Source: Bacteroides acidifaciens (GTDB lineage Bacteria; Bacteroidota; Bacteroidia; Bacteroidales; Bacteroidaceae). Taken from it: a DNA stretch of 64,000 nt. Shown here one piece after another: positions 34,243 through 42,851 of the stretch. The DNA is taken from positions 1,798,001-1,862,000 of the forward strand of contig NZ_CAEUHO010000001.1 in assembly GCF_903181435.1 (NCBI RefSeq), written 5' to 3'. The translations under genes were made by a program, and so were the position numbers. Position 1 is the stretch's first letter. Each line of letters starts with the position of its first letter. The notes under the pieces were generated by a model. That model was not told the origin of the DNA and did no database searches. It saw nothing but the letters and a program-made list of their open reading frames with translations.

Positions 34243-34673
34243 TAAGACAATCTATCATAATAAAGCCGAGCTTCATCTTTCAGTTCATCTACCGAATATT
34301 CGTATTGTGTTCCTTTATTAGCTTTTATGATATTAGCAACACTATCATCTATCGAATTGATAGAAACAGTATTTCCATCATAGGTCAATGAACCGAAATC
34401 CAGTCGGCAACTGAAGAATTCATCATAAGTATGAGAATCGGTTATAGTATAAACAGAGATACTGGCATTAGAAGCCAGGTACTTGCTCAAATACTCCTCC
34501 AAAATGAGGTCATAGGCTTCTCCAACAAACTGGAATTTTGAAGTAAAAGTTCTAGTTATCCCTTCAAGTCCGGAGCGTTTACGGGAAAACTTAATTTCAT
34601 CCCAATTCTGAATACAAGATTTAGGAATATCATAGGAAATACTATCAACTGTAAGTACATATTTACAAAGCAT
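34221..34673 (-). pseudogene. Phage tail protein N-terminal fragment, truncated by IS21
   Basis: A 150-aa ORF whose last seven codons and stop lie inside the IS inverted repeat, so phage sequence ends at 34243. The protein (YDIPKSCIQNWDEIKFSRKRSGLEGITRTFTSKFQFVGEAYDLILEEYL) looks like the first domain of a distal tail or baseplate protein and follows the tape-measure region in gene order. The remainder of the gene is not found on the other side of the IS, so DNA has been lost or rearranged. Confidence 0.65.
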
Positions 34674-34715
34674 TTTAACTCGTTTTGAACGTTCACGAGC
34701 AAATATATAGAAAAA

Positions 34716-34737
34716 GCCAACCGGTTTCCCGATTGGC
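34716..34737 (-). terminator. Terminator before the tail fragment
   Basis: GCCAACCGG (34716-34724) pairs with CCGATTGGC (34729-34737) with one wobble and a GAAA loop on the minus strand, followed by T5 on that strand. Confidence 0.65.
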
Positions 34738-34865
34738 TAAATTCTTGAAAATTGCACTTTGCAGAAGCAAGACATAACTACTTATTTTTCAACGCAATAG
34801 ATGAAATATAAAATAATTATGACTTTCTGCATTCTCAATTTACAAATTAATACTTTCATAAAAAA

Positions 34866-34895
34866 GCTCCGAACCCATATATAAAGGAACGGAGC
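34866..34895 (-). terminator. Terminator of hicAB
   Basis: GCTCCG (34866-34871) pairs with CGGAGC (34890-34895), followed by T6 on the minus strand, 46 bp after the hicB stop. The 268-bp stretch 34674-34941 holds only these two terminators. Confidence 0.6.
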
Positions 34896-34941
34896 CTGCC
34901 TTTGTCTTAAAACGGTCTCGCTTCACAGCGGTACACTATCT

Positions 34942-35337
34942 TTAGAAAGTAGCTGCGGAAAGTTCTTTAGATATACGTTCCACCGCTACCCGTATCTTAT
35001 CATATTGTTTTTGTCCGGCTGCTGTCACACCGGAAGTATATTGCCTCATCAATGAAGCATTGATACCTGCCAACTCTGCAACCTTAGTAACATTCAGAAA
35101 TGAAAAATAGTTGAAAAAAGACTGCATATCATATTTGTAAATAAACTCCAATTCCGGCATTTCCTTGCCTTCTTCTGCCTGCATCTCCTTTATTTCCTCA
35201 TATGCTTTCATCATATCCTCTTTCGCGGCTTCCGCCGTATCTCCATACCCTGCCAAACCAAAGCCGGGTAAATCTTCCTCAACAAAGCATGAGTAATACC
35301 CATCGCTCGCCTTTTCCATGATTACAGTTACTTTCAT
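34942..35337 (-). CDS. hicB: HicB-family antitoxin with DNA-binding tail
   Basis: Antitoxin that masks HicA and represses the operon. The N-terminal HicB fold (MKVTVIMEKASDGYYSCFVEEDLPGFGLAGYGDTAEAAKEDMMKAYEEIKEM) is followed by a helix-turn-helix (LNVTKVAELAGINASLMRQYTSG, about 85-110). The start at 35337 fits the fold; the frame is open to 35394 but that part is unlike the family. It lies 94 bp after hicA, which precedes it as usual. Confidence 0.85.
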   Translation of the reverse strand: MKVTVIMEKASDGYYSCFVEEDLPGFGLAGYGDTAEAAKEDMMKAYEEIKEMQAEEGKEMPELEFIYKYDMQSFFNYFSFLNVTKVAELAGINASLMRQYTSGVTAAGQKQYDKIRVAVERISKELSAATF

Positions 35338-35431
35338 ATCTATTGAATTAAAATAGGAGTACGGCACTATTACCGTACCCCATTGCCCCAACAAAAACAG
35401 TCTCTAACTATGAACAAAAAAGGTAGGGGGA

Positions 35432-35617
35432 TTACTCCCCCAAAAGAACCTTTCTTGCTTTACGTTCCATTCCGGTAGGTACTTCTTGTTTGCCATGCCT
35501 TGACAGGGCAAATTTGTTTCCCGTTTTGGGACTATACCAAATATCATGGTTAGCCCCATGTCTGAGAACGTAACAACCTGCTGCGGTAAGTTCCGCAAAA
35601 AACTGATTGTACTTCAT
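35432..35617 (-). CDS. hicA: HicA-family mRNA interferase toxin
   Basis: A 61-aa toxin with a double-stranded-RNA-binding-like fold that cuts mRNA. The signature VLRHGANHDIWYSPKTGNKFALSRHGKQEVPTG includes the catalytic-type His (H24) and the PxH/HGK stretch. It is complete, with its promoter and a palindromic operator just upstream. It sits between phage tail genes and forms an addiction or defence module. Confidence 0.88.
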   Translation of the reverse strand: MKYNQFFAELTAAGCYVLRHGANHDIWYSPKTGNKFALSRHGKQEVPTGMERKARKVLLGE

Positions 35618-35647
35618 AATGTAAAAGACCGTTTATTTAAGACGATA

Positions 35648-35679
35648 CAAATATAGCGTTTTTGCTATAAACAGCCAAA
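35648..35679 (-). promoter_or_regulatory. hicAB promoter with overlapping palindromic operator
   Basis: On the minus strand, TTTG (35676-35679), a 20-bp spacer, then TATATTTG (35648-35655). The dyad TATAGC-N6-GCTATA (35652-35669) overlaps the spacer and -7 element, and a further half-site GCTATA is at 35698-35703. This is where HicB would bind to repress its own operon (inference). Confidence 0.6.
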
Positions 35680-35742
35680 TAAAAACATAACTATTTTGCT
35701 ATATTTATGAAAAAGTTATTTCCATACCCTTTTAATCAATCG

Positions 35743-36216
35743 TCAATACCCAATTTCGTGAAGCAGAAACTTCCGACCGGAAGAGATACGACTTCTTACA
35801 GTTCCAACAGGAATGTTCAGGATTTCACTTATCTCATCATAAGAATATCCACTAGCATAATACATCACACTATCAATACAACGGGACTTTTTAGCACACC
35901 GTTGTATTGTGGAAACCAAATCATCAAACAGTATTGAATGAGCTGTACAGTTAGAAATGGCACTTCCATCTACCATATCAAGCCCTGTAAAATGTATAAG
36001 GGAATTTCTATTGTATCTTATTATATAAGTATTCCTCATTACAATAAGGCACCACGGTTGAAGTGGTTTAGAACAATCAAATTTATCACGATTCACAAGT
36101 AGCTTATAAACTGTATCACCGGCTAAGTCTTCAGCATCTTGCATGGAACAGCAGAATTTTCTTGCCACCCTTAATATCCAAGGATATATTTCTGATAATT
36201 CCTTTTCAAAGTCCAT
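35743..36216 (-). CDS. Phage-encoded ECF-like sigma factor
   Basis: A 157-aa protein with sigma region 2 (YPWILRVARKFCCSMQDAEDLAGDTVYKLLVNRDKF, PWCLIVMRNTYIIRYNR) and region 4 (YYASGYSYDEISEILNIPVGTVRSRISSGRKFLLHEI). It is shorter and more diverged than the chromosomal ECF at 2722-3225. Placed in the late tail region, it may redirect host polymerase to phage promoters or be a moron with its own regulon. It overlaps the upstream small gene by 11 bp. Confidence 0.8.
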   Translation of the reverse strand: MDFEKELSEIYPWILRVARKFCCSMQDAEDLAGDTVYKLLVNRDKFDCSKPLQPWCLIVMRNTYIIRYNRNSLIHFTGLDMVDGSAISNCTAHSILFDDLVSTIQRCAKKSRCIDSVMYYASGYSYDEISEILNIPVGTVRSRISSGRKFLLHEIGY

Positions 36217-36493
36217 TGTCAGCCCTCCTTATTAGGTGTATCTTCGGTTCGCCATTAATGCACCTTTCCACGTATTCCCGGTGCATGATACTTTGCTCGT
36301 GCATTTCCTTAGCAGAACGCTCGATTGAACTAATAAGAGTGCCAATATCGGGGGGCAATAAGGCAATCATTTTTTTTACCTCGGACACTTCTGCTGTTAT
36401 CCGATTACACTTCGTCTCTAATGTACGTAATTCTGACAATAAAACATTGTATAAATGCCTATTTATACAATGGATGCTGTTTTTTCTATTCAT
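36206..36493 (-). CDS. Hypothetical protein, 95 aa, coiled coil
   Basis: A mostly helical protein (LLSELRTLETKCNRITAEVSEVKKMIALL, then SSIERSAKEMHEQSIMHREYVERCI). No family recognised. Overlap with the sigma gene suggests co-translation; a sigma-binding role is possible but unproven. Start MNRKNSIHC at 36493 preferred over 36529. Confidence 0.55.
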   Translation of the reverse strand: MNRKNSIHCINRHLYNVLLSELRTLETKCNRITAEVSEVKKMIALLPPDIGTLISSIERSAKEMHEQSIMHREYVERCINGEPKIHLIRRADNGL

Positions 36494-36601
36494 AAAAAAG
36501 TCGTTTGTGATTCCAAAAGAGATGTACAAACGACTGTATGAAATAATTCGCTTTAATTAAAAATTAATCGAATTACAGTATATATGTAATGCCCAATATT
36601 A

Positions 36602-37183
36602 TCATGTGCTTCTTTTTCTGATTGATATTTCAACATCAGCTTGATGAACGATATTCGCATAGACAGCAGCATTAATTACGCGGGAATCAATACTCATTTT
36701 AAAGAATGTCATTAGAAAAGCAATCTCTGCATCAAAAGAAGAACGAATTTGTTCAGGAGTAGCTTTACTTCCTTTATATTCCTCACTGCGTCTCTCCTCA
36801 TTCCGTTTTTGCTCAAAAATTGCAGAATGAAGTAAATAATCAATCTTCGATATTACTTGCTCATCACTCATATTCCGGATATCTACATTTAGTTGACCCA
36901 ATACCTGACGAACATCATCATAAAAGCCAAGAGAAACAAGAGCCTGACAAATACGAAGACTCAATAGTTTGGCACGTTCTTTCAGCATATCCTCTTTGTC
37001 CATTACCATAGCCTTCATATTTGAGGGATTAACAATACTTCTGTATTCGACAAGTAATTTAGACGCTATTTCTTTAAGCGTGCTTTCGGACATAGATTTG
37101 CAGTCCAAAAGCAAACAAGCATAGTTTCCGCAAGAAAGCTCAATGAAATCATTCAATGTTATCTGATTTAATCTTTCAATCAT
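36602..37183 (-). CDS. Hypothetical tail-region protein, 193 aa
   Basis: No family recognised. Largely helical; starts 2 bp after the tape-measure stop, so it is part of the tail operon. The first half (LNQITLNDFIELSCGNYACLLLD) looks globular. It could be a tail assembly factor. Confidence 0.6.
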   Translation of the reverse strand: MIERLNQITLNDFIELSCGNYACLLLDCKSMSESTLKEIASKLLVEYRSIVNPSNMKAMVMDKEDMLKERAKLLSLRICQALVSLGFYDDVRQVLGQLNVDIRNMSDEQVISKIDYLLHSAIFEQKRNEERRSEEYKGSKATPEQIRSSFDAEIAFLMTFFKMSIDSRVINAAVYANIVHQADVEISIRKRST

Positions 37184-37185
37184 GA

Positions 37186-40100
37186 CTATTTCAGTTTAGA
37201 TAATTTATACAGTTCAAATTCACGGTTAGAAGCATCTTGGCGTTGCATTTTTAGACTCTTCATCAAAAGAAAATTTGTTCTATCAACCCTTTTTTCTAAT
37301 CGGGAATAATCATTGAAAACAATGGTGTCACCGGAAGAAGATGCAAAATATGTCGGTGAAAATGTAGGAAAGTCCCAATCCGGCATATCAAATTTAGAGA
37401 TATCTACCTTATCGACATCAGGAAAGACTTGCGCACCTTTAGGAATATCAACTAAAGTTGGAGTATCAGGAGTAATCCATGCTTTTCCGGAATACATGAT
37501 AATTTCATGCTTACCAGCATCACCTACCAAAGCAGTACCACCAGGGTGCCTATCATTACCTTTTGTACCTTCCGCATAAGAAGGGATAGGAGTAGCAAGA
37601 ATTGTTGCAACTTGCATAGCCCCCATTGCCCCAATAACAATAGATAAAGGTATATTAGGTAAGGCTTCAGTTATTGCCAGTGCAGTGGCTATTCCAGCTT
37701 GAGCGACACTAGTCGCCTTTTCCCAAATAGCTTGTTTACGTGCCATTTCCTGCTTTTGCCTTTCCAAGTCCTTATCTTTGGCTTCAGTTCGTTCCTTTGC
37801 AGCTCGTTTTCGTGCTTCCGCTTCCTCTTCGGATATGGATCCAGACTCTGCCAAATTCTCAATTCGTTCAATATCCTCATCATACTTTTCCTCATTAGCT
37901 TCCCGCTCTTCTTCTATTTTCTGAATCTGACCATCATAAATAGAAGAGACTAAGTTTCCAATAGCCCCCACAGCTTGAGATGCAGTTTGAAGCCATTTTT
38001 TCAAGTTCTTTTGACGCTCTTTCTGTGCTTTCTCATCCGCTTTAGTAACTTTATTGATAGCATCTATTTCTGTTTCTGCTTCTTTTTGGGCAAGGTCCGC
38101 TTTCAATTTTGCAAGTTTCTCCTCAAGTTTCTCCCTTTTGTCCGTACTCAAGTTGGCAGTAGCAAGTTCGGATTCCAAAGCGTCAATGGCAGCTTCCGAG
38201 GTTTTACGTACATAATCTAATTTTAACTGATACTCAAGTTCTGCATACTCTTGCTGGGTTATTTCCTTAGAAGCTAACTGTTTTTTAAGAGCAAGCGTAT
38301 CCATAACATATGCAGCATCCCGGATTTCCTGCTCATGCGCTGCATTCTCTGCAATTAACTGCACCTGATCGGATGCATGTCTTTCGTAAAGTTCTTGTTT
38401 CTTTTTTGCATATTTTTCATCAATGAGAAAAACATCTTCACCAGTTTTCTCCGCTGCATCAATTTCTGCTTCACGTTGCAACTCCAACTGGTGCAATTTC
38501 AAATCAAGTTCTTCCTGGGATCCCTTTTTTACAACAGCAAGAGCGTTCTCAACATCTTTCTTTTCACGGTCAGAATTATACTTAATAGAGAATTCATCTA
38601 ATTTATCCTGCATTTCTTTCGCCAAATTCTGACGAGTAGCGATTTCTTCTTTACTATAACCCTTAACAGCAGCAATCTTCTTTGAGTACGCTAAACCAAT
38701 TTTAGCAAGTTCCTTTTCTAAGCCTTCATCCATGAGGGCGAGTTCAGACTCTTGATAGGTTTCCTTAATCTTTTGTTTTTCCTTAGCAGCTTTCTCCAGT
38801 TCACGTTTTTCTTTATCTGTGAGAGGTTTGTTGAATGTACTTCCCGTATTTTCCTCTTGATAATCATTGGTAATACCTTTGATTTGCTCTATTTTTTCTT
38901 TCAACCCAGCAACATATGCAGTTTGCTCTTCAACAAGCTTGAAAGACTCATCTATGTCTTTTTTCATCTGATTAGTAGTTTTTTGAAGCCCTAGGCCTTG
39001 TTTCAATAAACTACGATTATTATACTCACTCCACTGCTTTTGGTTTCGTTTAGTATAAAGTTGCAATCTAGCTTCTTCTTGTGATAAAGTTCTTTCTAAT
39101 ATTTTAAGTTGTTCTCCTCTAGCTTTCTCAAAAGCTTCTGCACCGTCAACTCCCTCTTTTCTATATTTCAAAGCGACCCTATCAATACTTTCCTCCTTAG
39201 ATTTAACCCATTCCTTATCCAGTTTAGCAGCTTCTTGACCGTTACGGACTGCATTAGCTAATCTTTCCTCGCCAAGTTCTTCTGCCGTAGCTATTACGGC
39301 ACGCATAGAACGGACAAGGTCGGTAAATTCGTTTATTATCCCAGATAAAACGCCTGTGTTTTTACCTAAAGAGATCATCAGGGCTTCCCAAGCAGATTTT
39401 AAACTATCAATTGCACCTTTGGCATTATCTTCCATAGTATGAGCCATATCACCCAATTCACCTTCAACACCTGTTATTTGTTCGCGTAATGGAACAATCT
39501 TATCGGCAGCGGTAAGAAATGCATTGAAAGCAGCAACACTCCGTTTATCAGTCATTTCAAGAGTACTATTCAAATCTACTCCCTGCTCTTTCAATTTTTG
39601 TAATCCAGCGACCAACTCAGGTAATGTTCTCACAGGGCCACCTAACGACTTGGCAAGTACCCCGTTTGTATCAGCTAAATTTAGAAGAATATTACGTGTA
39701 GCAGTAGCAGACATTGAAGCGTCAAAGCCAGCGTCTGATAATTTACCTAGTAAAGCCAAAGTATCTTCAATAGAGAAATTAAAAGCCTTAGCTACCGGTC
39801 CAACGATTGGAAGTGCAGTAGCAAGATATGAAAACGATAACGCACTCTTTGTTGTAGCAACAGCCATTGCAGATACATAACGTTCTGTCTCACGAGTATC
39901 TGCATTGAACATTCTCAATGCAGCTCCAGTTAGCGAAGCAGCTTCCCCTAACTCTGCACCGGTAGCTTGAGCAAAACGTAAAATCGATTCTGTTGCATCT
40001 AATATTTCTTTCCGTGTAAAACCTAACTTGGCTAATTCTATCTGCAATTCGGTAGCTTCAGAAGCTGTATATTTGGTTGTAGCTCCCAACCTTTTAGCAT

Positions 40101-41094
40101 CAAGAGTTAATTCTTTTATTTGGTCTGATGTGGTACCGAGTATTGCAGCAAGCCGGCTATTAGCGAATTCAAATTCAACAACACTACCTACACCCTCACG
40201 AAGTTTAGTGAAAAGAGCAACGACACCACTTACAACAGCTTGCGCACCTATATATCCAGCAGCCCATCCTTTCAATCCGGCACCAACTTTACTTAACCCA
40301 GGAGCAAATTCAGAATTAAGTATTTTTCCTGCATTCCGGGCAATAATACCCATATTCTGCATGGACTTATTACCGTTCTGTATCTCAACCCATGCAGCCT
40401 TTACTTCTTCCCGATATGCACCGATAGTCATTTTCTGTTGACTATATCGATCGGAATTTCGTTTTATGTAATCGGTATTGATTCCGATTGTAGAATTAAG
40501 ACGGGCAAGTGTACGAATATAATTCTCATCCGTATCTTTCAAAACATCAACAGCCTTTTGCAGCTGCTTATTCATTTCCTTTGCTTGTGAACGGCTATGT
40601 ACTTCCTGATTAGTCAAGGTAATAGCAGTTCTGATAAGTTTTAAACGTTCTTCTTCAGATAAAACAGCTTTCTTACGAGTAGTATTACCGGCATTCTGCG
40701 CTTTTGTCAAGTTAGCTTCCGCTTTAGCAGCCTTTTCCAAGGACGCAGCATTATCCGAGTTTGCCTTGGTTAGTTTCTTCAGTTCAGCAGCAGATAATTT
40801 CTCTACATTTAGCTTTTCCTCTATCTTCTTACTGACAGTTTGAGTTATTTCAGACTGTTTTCTAAGAGCCTCGGTTAATTCAGCAGATGCAGAACCAGCC
40901 GTTTTTGCTTGAGTATTATAAAGATTACTCAACTTTTCAAGATCAGCAACGCCTTCTACATTTAGTTTCAAACCTTTTGCTAATTCTTTGGCTGCATTAA
41001 CATAGTCAGCTCTCACACGCTCAATAGTATTATCAAGCTCTACCAATTTCTGCAAGTCGTTCTCATCAACGAAATCTTTCAATTTTAAATCCAT
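37186..41094 (-). CDS. Phage tail tape measure protein
   Basis: The longest gene of the phage (1302 aa); sets tail length. An N-terminal coiled coil (about 1-230) is followed by a tape-measure core (about 300-560: LRFAQATGAELGEAASLTGAALRMFNADTRETERYVSAMAVATTKSALSFSYLATALPIVG), then hydrophobic segments and a very long Lys/Glu/Ala-rich coiled coil (about 740-1130). Near the C-terminus there is another hydrophobic stretch (ATSVAQAGIATALAITEALPNIPLSIVIGAMGAMQVATIL). Size and composition are characteristic and imply a long-tailed siphovirus. Confidence 0.92.
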   Translation of the reverse strand: MDLKLKDFVDENDLQKLVELDNTIERVRADYVNAAKELAKGLKLNVEGVADLEKLSNLYNTQAKTAGSASAELTEALRKQSEITQTVSKKIEEKLNVEKLSAAELKKLTKANSDNAASLEKAAKAEANLTKAQNAGNTTRKKAVLSEEERLKLIRTAITLTNQEVHSRSQAKEMNKQLQKAVDVLKDTDENYIRTLARLNSTIGINTDYIKRNSDRYSQQKMTIGAYREEVKAAWVEIQNGNKSMQNMGIIARNAGKILNSEFAPGLSKVGAGLKGWAAGYIGAQAVVSGVVALFTKLREGVGSVVEFEFANSRLAAILGTTSDQIKELTLDAKRLGATTKYTASEATELQIELAKLGFTRKEILDATESILRFAQATGAELGEAASLTGAALRMFNADTRETERYVSAMAVATTKSALSFSYLATALPIVGPVAKAFNFSIEDTLALLGKLSDAGFDASMSATATRNILLNLADTNGVLAKSLGGPVRTLPELVAGLQKLKEQGVDLNSTLEMTDKRSVAAFNAFLTAADKIVPLREQITGVEGELGDMAHTMEDNAKGAIDSLKSAWEALMISLGKNTGVLSGIINEFTDLVRSMRAVIATAEELGEERLANAVRNGQEAAKLDKEWVKSKEESIDRVALKYRKEGVDGAEAFEKARGEQLKILERTLSQEEARLQLYTKRNQKQWSEYNNRSLLKQGLGLQKTTNQMKKDIDESFKLVEEQTAYVAGLKEKIEQIKGITNDYQEENTGSTFNKPLTDKEKRELEKAAKEKQKIKETYQESELALMDEGLEKELAKIGLAYSKKIAAVKGYSKEEIATRQNLAKEMQDKLDEFSIKYNSDREKKDVENALAVVKKGSQEELDLKLHQLELQREAEIDAAEKTGEDVFLIDEKYAKKKQELYERHASDQVQLIAENAAHEQEIRDAAYVMDTLALKKQLASKEITQQEYAELEYQLKLDYVRKTSEAAIDALESELATANLSTDKREKLEEKLAKLKADLAQKEAETEIDAINKVTKADEKAQKERQKNLKKWLQTASQAVGAIGNLVSSIYDGQIQKIEEEREANEEKYDEDIERIENLAESGSISEEEAEARKRAAKERTEAKDKDLERQKQEMARKQAIWEKATSVAQAGIATALAITEALPNIPLSIVIGAMGAMQVATILATPIPSYAEGTKGNDRHPGGTALVGDAGKHEIIMYSGKAWITPDTPTLVDIPKGAQVFPDVDKVDISKFDMPDWDFPTFSPTYFASSSGDTIVFNDYSRLEKRVDRTNFLLMKSLKMQRQDASNREFELYKLSKLK

Positions 41095-41096
41095 AA

Positions 41097-41285
41097 TTAC
41101 AGGTAATGTCTATATTCAACAATCTTTCCTTTTATTTCATCTCCTAGTTTATCAAAAGCATAGGTACCATCTTCTTTCTGATAAACGACATACACGCAGC
41201 CGTCCAAGACAGCCGCTTTCTTTGCAAGCTCGCTGATACGTTCCAGTTCACTCTGCATCTTTCTTATTTCGCAACTACAAGCCAT
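41097..41285 (-). CDS. Small hypothetical protein before the tape measure
   Basis: A 62-aa protein (ACSCEIRKMQSELERISELAKKAAVLDG, then a short beta part). It has tight spacing, 2 bp before tape measure and 3 bp after its upstream neighbour. In siphoviruses this slot often holds tail-assembly chaperone components, but no homology is visible. Confidence 0.6.
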   Translation of the reverse strand: MACSCEIRKMQSELERISELAKKAAVLDGCVYVVYQKEDGTYAFDKLGDEIKGKIVEYRHYL

Positions 41286-41288
41286 TTT

Positions 41289-41810
41289 CTACCGATATCC
41301 ACATTCTGAAAAGAAACGTTCCATCCAGGGACGGAGATACATAATATTAAAGTACTCTTTAGCTGTATCACCAATACCTAAAATCAGCTCACCGTATTTC
41401 TTCTCAATAGAGCTACCGTCCGTAAATCCTTTCGTTGAGAATCGAAGCCCGGAATCAATTCTATCGGCAGTTATGCTATCATAGAAAGTACCAGTAATAA
41501 AAAGGTTAGGTACCTCAACCGGACGCGGTGGCAAATAAAGCATCTCACTTCTAAGAGGTGGAGTTATCCTCTCCTTCCATCGTTTATATTGTTCCGCACG
41601 GTTCTGCCAGGGACCGGGCTCGTTAAAATAGGTGTCAGTATCATAATCAGGATTCAATAGATGTTCAGTACCGTCCAGACCGGAATATAATTGCTCCTGA
41701 ATGCAATCAACGAGCACATTCTTATGTTCTTCCATACACCTAATACATTCCTCTTTAAACCCGGATGCAATGGAATGAATAACTCTATGTAATTCATCAA
41801 AATCTGCCAT
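41289..41810 (-). CDS. Hypothetical tail-assembly-region protein, 173 aa
   Basis: No recognised family. Rich in aromatic and acidic residues (NPDYDTDTYFNEPGPWQNRAEQYKRWKERITPPLRSEMLYLPPRPVEVPNLFITGTFYDSITADR), which resembles structural phage proteins that clamp to other parts. It follows a hairpin after the 51-aa gene. Confidence 0.6.
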   Translation of the reverse strand: MADFDELHRVIHSIASGFKEECIRCMEEHKNVLVDCIQEQLYSGLDGTEHLLNPDYDTDTYFNEPGPWQNRAEQYKRWKERITPPLRSEMLYLPPRPVEVPNLFITGTFYDSITADRIDSGLRFSTKGFTDGSSIEKKYGELILGIGDTAKEYFNIMYLRPWMERFFSECGYR

Positions 41811-41830
41811 ACAGTAAAAATATAACGGGC

Positions 41831-41855
41831 CGGGCTGTAATCACACCCCAGCCCG
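41831..41855 (-). terminator. Hairpin between tail tube and tail assembly genes
   Basis: CGGGCTG (41831-41837) pairs with CAGCCCG (41849-41855). It is followed on the minus strand by a short T-rich stretch. It could attenuate transcription so that tail tube is made in excess of tape measure. Confidence 0.45.
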
Positions 41856-41859
41856 TCGG

Positions 41860-42015
41860 TTACTTAGTTATCGCATCGTACACTTCCGAGAGCTTCTTCT
41901 TGCGGTCAGCTTCCTTCAGTTCCTGCCACACGACTTTAATGTGTGCATTAATAAACTCTTCCTTCGTCATGCCCTTCACAGCAACCTCGACGAACGTAAC
42001 ATTATCTACTTTCAT
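41860..42015 (-). CDS. 51-aa protein coupled to the tail tube gene
   Basis: Starts at ATG 42015, overlapping the tail tube stop as ATGA, and runs MKVDNVTFVEVAVKGMTKEE to a TAA at 41862. No stop interrupts it, and its Lys-rich helical C-terminus (WQELKEADRKKKLSEVYDAI) looks coding. Tight coupling supports a real gene. It may be a small tail chaperone. Confidence 0.6.
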   Translation of the reverse strand: MKVDNVTFVEVAVKGMTKEEFINAHIKVVWQELKEADRKKKLSEVYDAITK

Positions 42016-42851
42016 GACACCTGCTCGATACCTCTGATTCCTTTTTCATACAATACAGAAGGAGCTTTCAACGAAGGAACCGCCCCGGCTTTAGGAACAA
42101 TGGTAATGATACCATCCGAATATGTAGCAGAAGTTACGTTATTCATAACTTCAGCAGCACCATCAGCAATAAGACTGCCAAATTCTTCTGTACGGTCATA
42201 ACCACCAACAACTTCGACAATTTTGTAGGTATTTTCAGTCTCCAACTTTTGAAGCACAACATCAACCAAGCCTTTAACGAAATTCTTGGGATTGAAGTCT
42301 AACTGCACGTAGTCAAAGTGCAATTGGCTGTCTTCCACATCTTCATGTGAAAAACTAACAGTCATCGCAGACTTAGCACTACTGGTCGGGTACTGTGTCA
42401 CGGTCGGGTAAACAGTAGACATCGGAATACCGGCAAGGATATCAGTGTCATCATTATAACCGATCAACATATTATCCTGATTCCAAAAGTAAACGTCCCA
42501 TCCTTTATTGGCACATTTCAGAAGCTGGGCATTCAAAACCTCATCAAATTTCTTCAAAGTGAAGGTGTCTGTTTGAGCGCTAAGCCCGTTGTATTCACTT
42601 GCACCGTACCCTACAGCATTAACTTGGGGCTCTCCACCATTCTTGGCATACTCCAGGAATGGCAAAATAGGGTAAATACGCCCGGGACGGTCTGCATGGC
42701 ACAATTCGAGCAACTTCTCACCTGTTATATCAGCAGGGAGTTTGACACCGTGTTCTGTCAAGATAGCACCTTTGACTTTTTTCCAGTCAATGCTACAAGC
42801 AGAACTACCAGTGTTCATCCGGGAACCCTTACACGTTCTAATCTTTCTCAT
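42012..42851 (-). CDS. Putative major tail (tube) protein
   Basis: A 279-aa protein between connector genes and the tape measure, the place of the tail tube gene. It contains the Ig-like/beta-rich pattern (QVNAVGYGASEYNGLSAQTDTFTLKKFDEVLNAQLLKC, SFSHEDVEDSQLHFDYVQLDFNPKNF). No direct family motif is remembered, so the assignment rests on place, size and beta content. Confidence 0.65.
   Translation of the reverse strand: MRKIRTCKGSRMNTGSSACSIDWKKVKGAILTEHGVKLPADITGEKLLELCHADRPGRIYPILPFLEYAKNGGEPQVNAVGYGASEYNGLSAQTDTFTLKKFDEVLNAQLLKCANKGWDVYFWNQDNMLIGYNDDTDILAGIPMSTVYPTVTQYPTSSAKSAMTVSFSHEDVEDSQLHFDYVQLDFNPKNFVKGLVDVVLQKLETENTYKIVEVVGGYDRTEEFGSLIADGAAEVMNNVTSATYSDGIITIVPKAGAVPSLKAPSVLYEKGIRGIEQVS

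Noticed and set aside
34221..34673. A second DGR target or the tail fibre
   Set aside because: No stretch resembling TR/VR is found in it; only two copies of the repeat exist in the window.
38377..38632. Plus-strand ORFs inside the tape measure gene
   Set aside because: They are the complement of a Lys/Glu-rich coiled coil and translate to Phe/Leu/Ser-rich sequence without signals. Shadows of the real gene.
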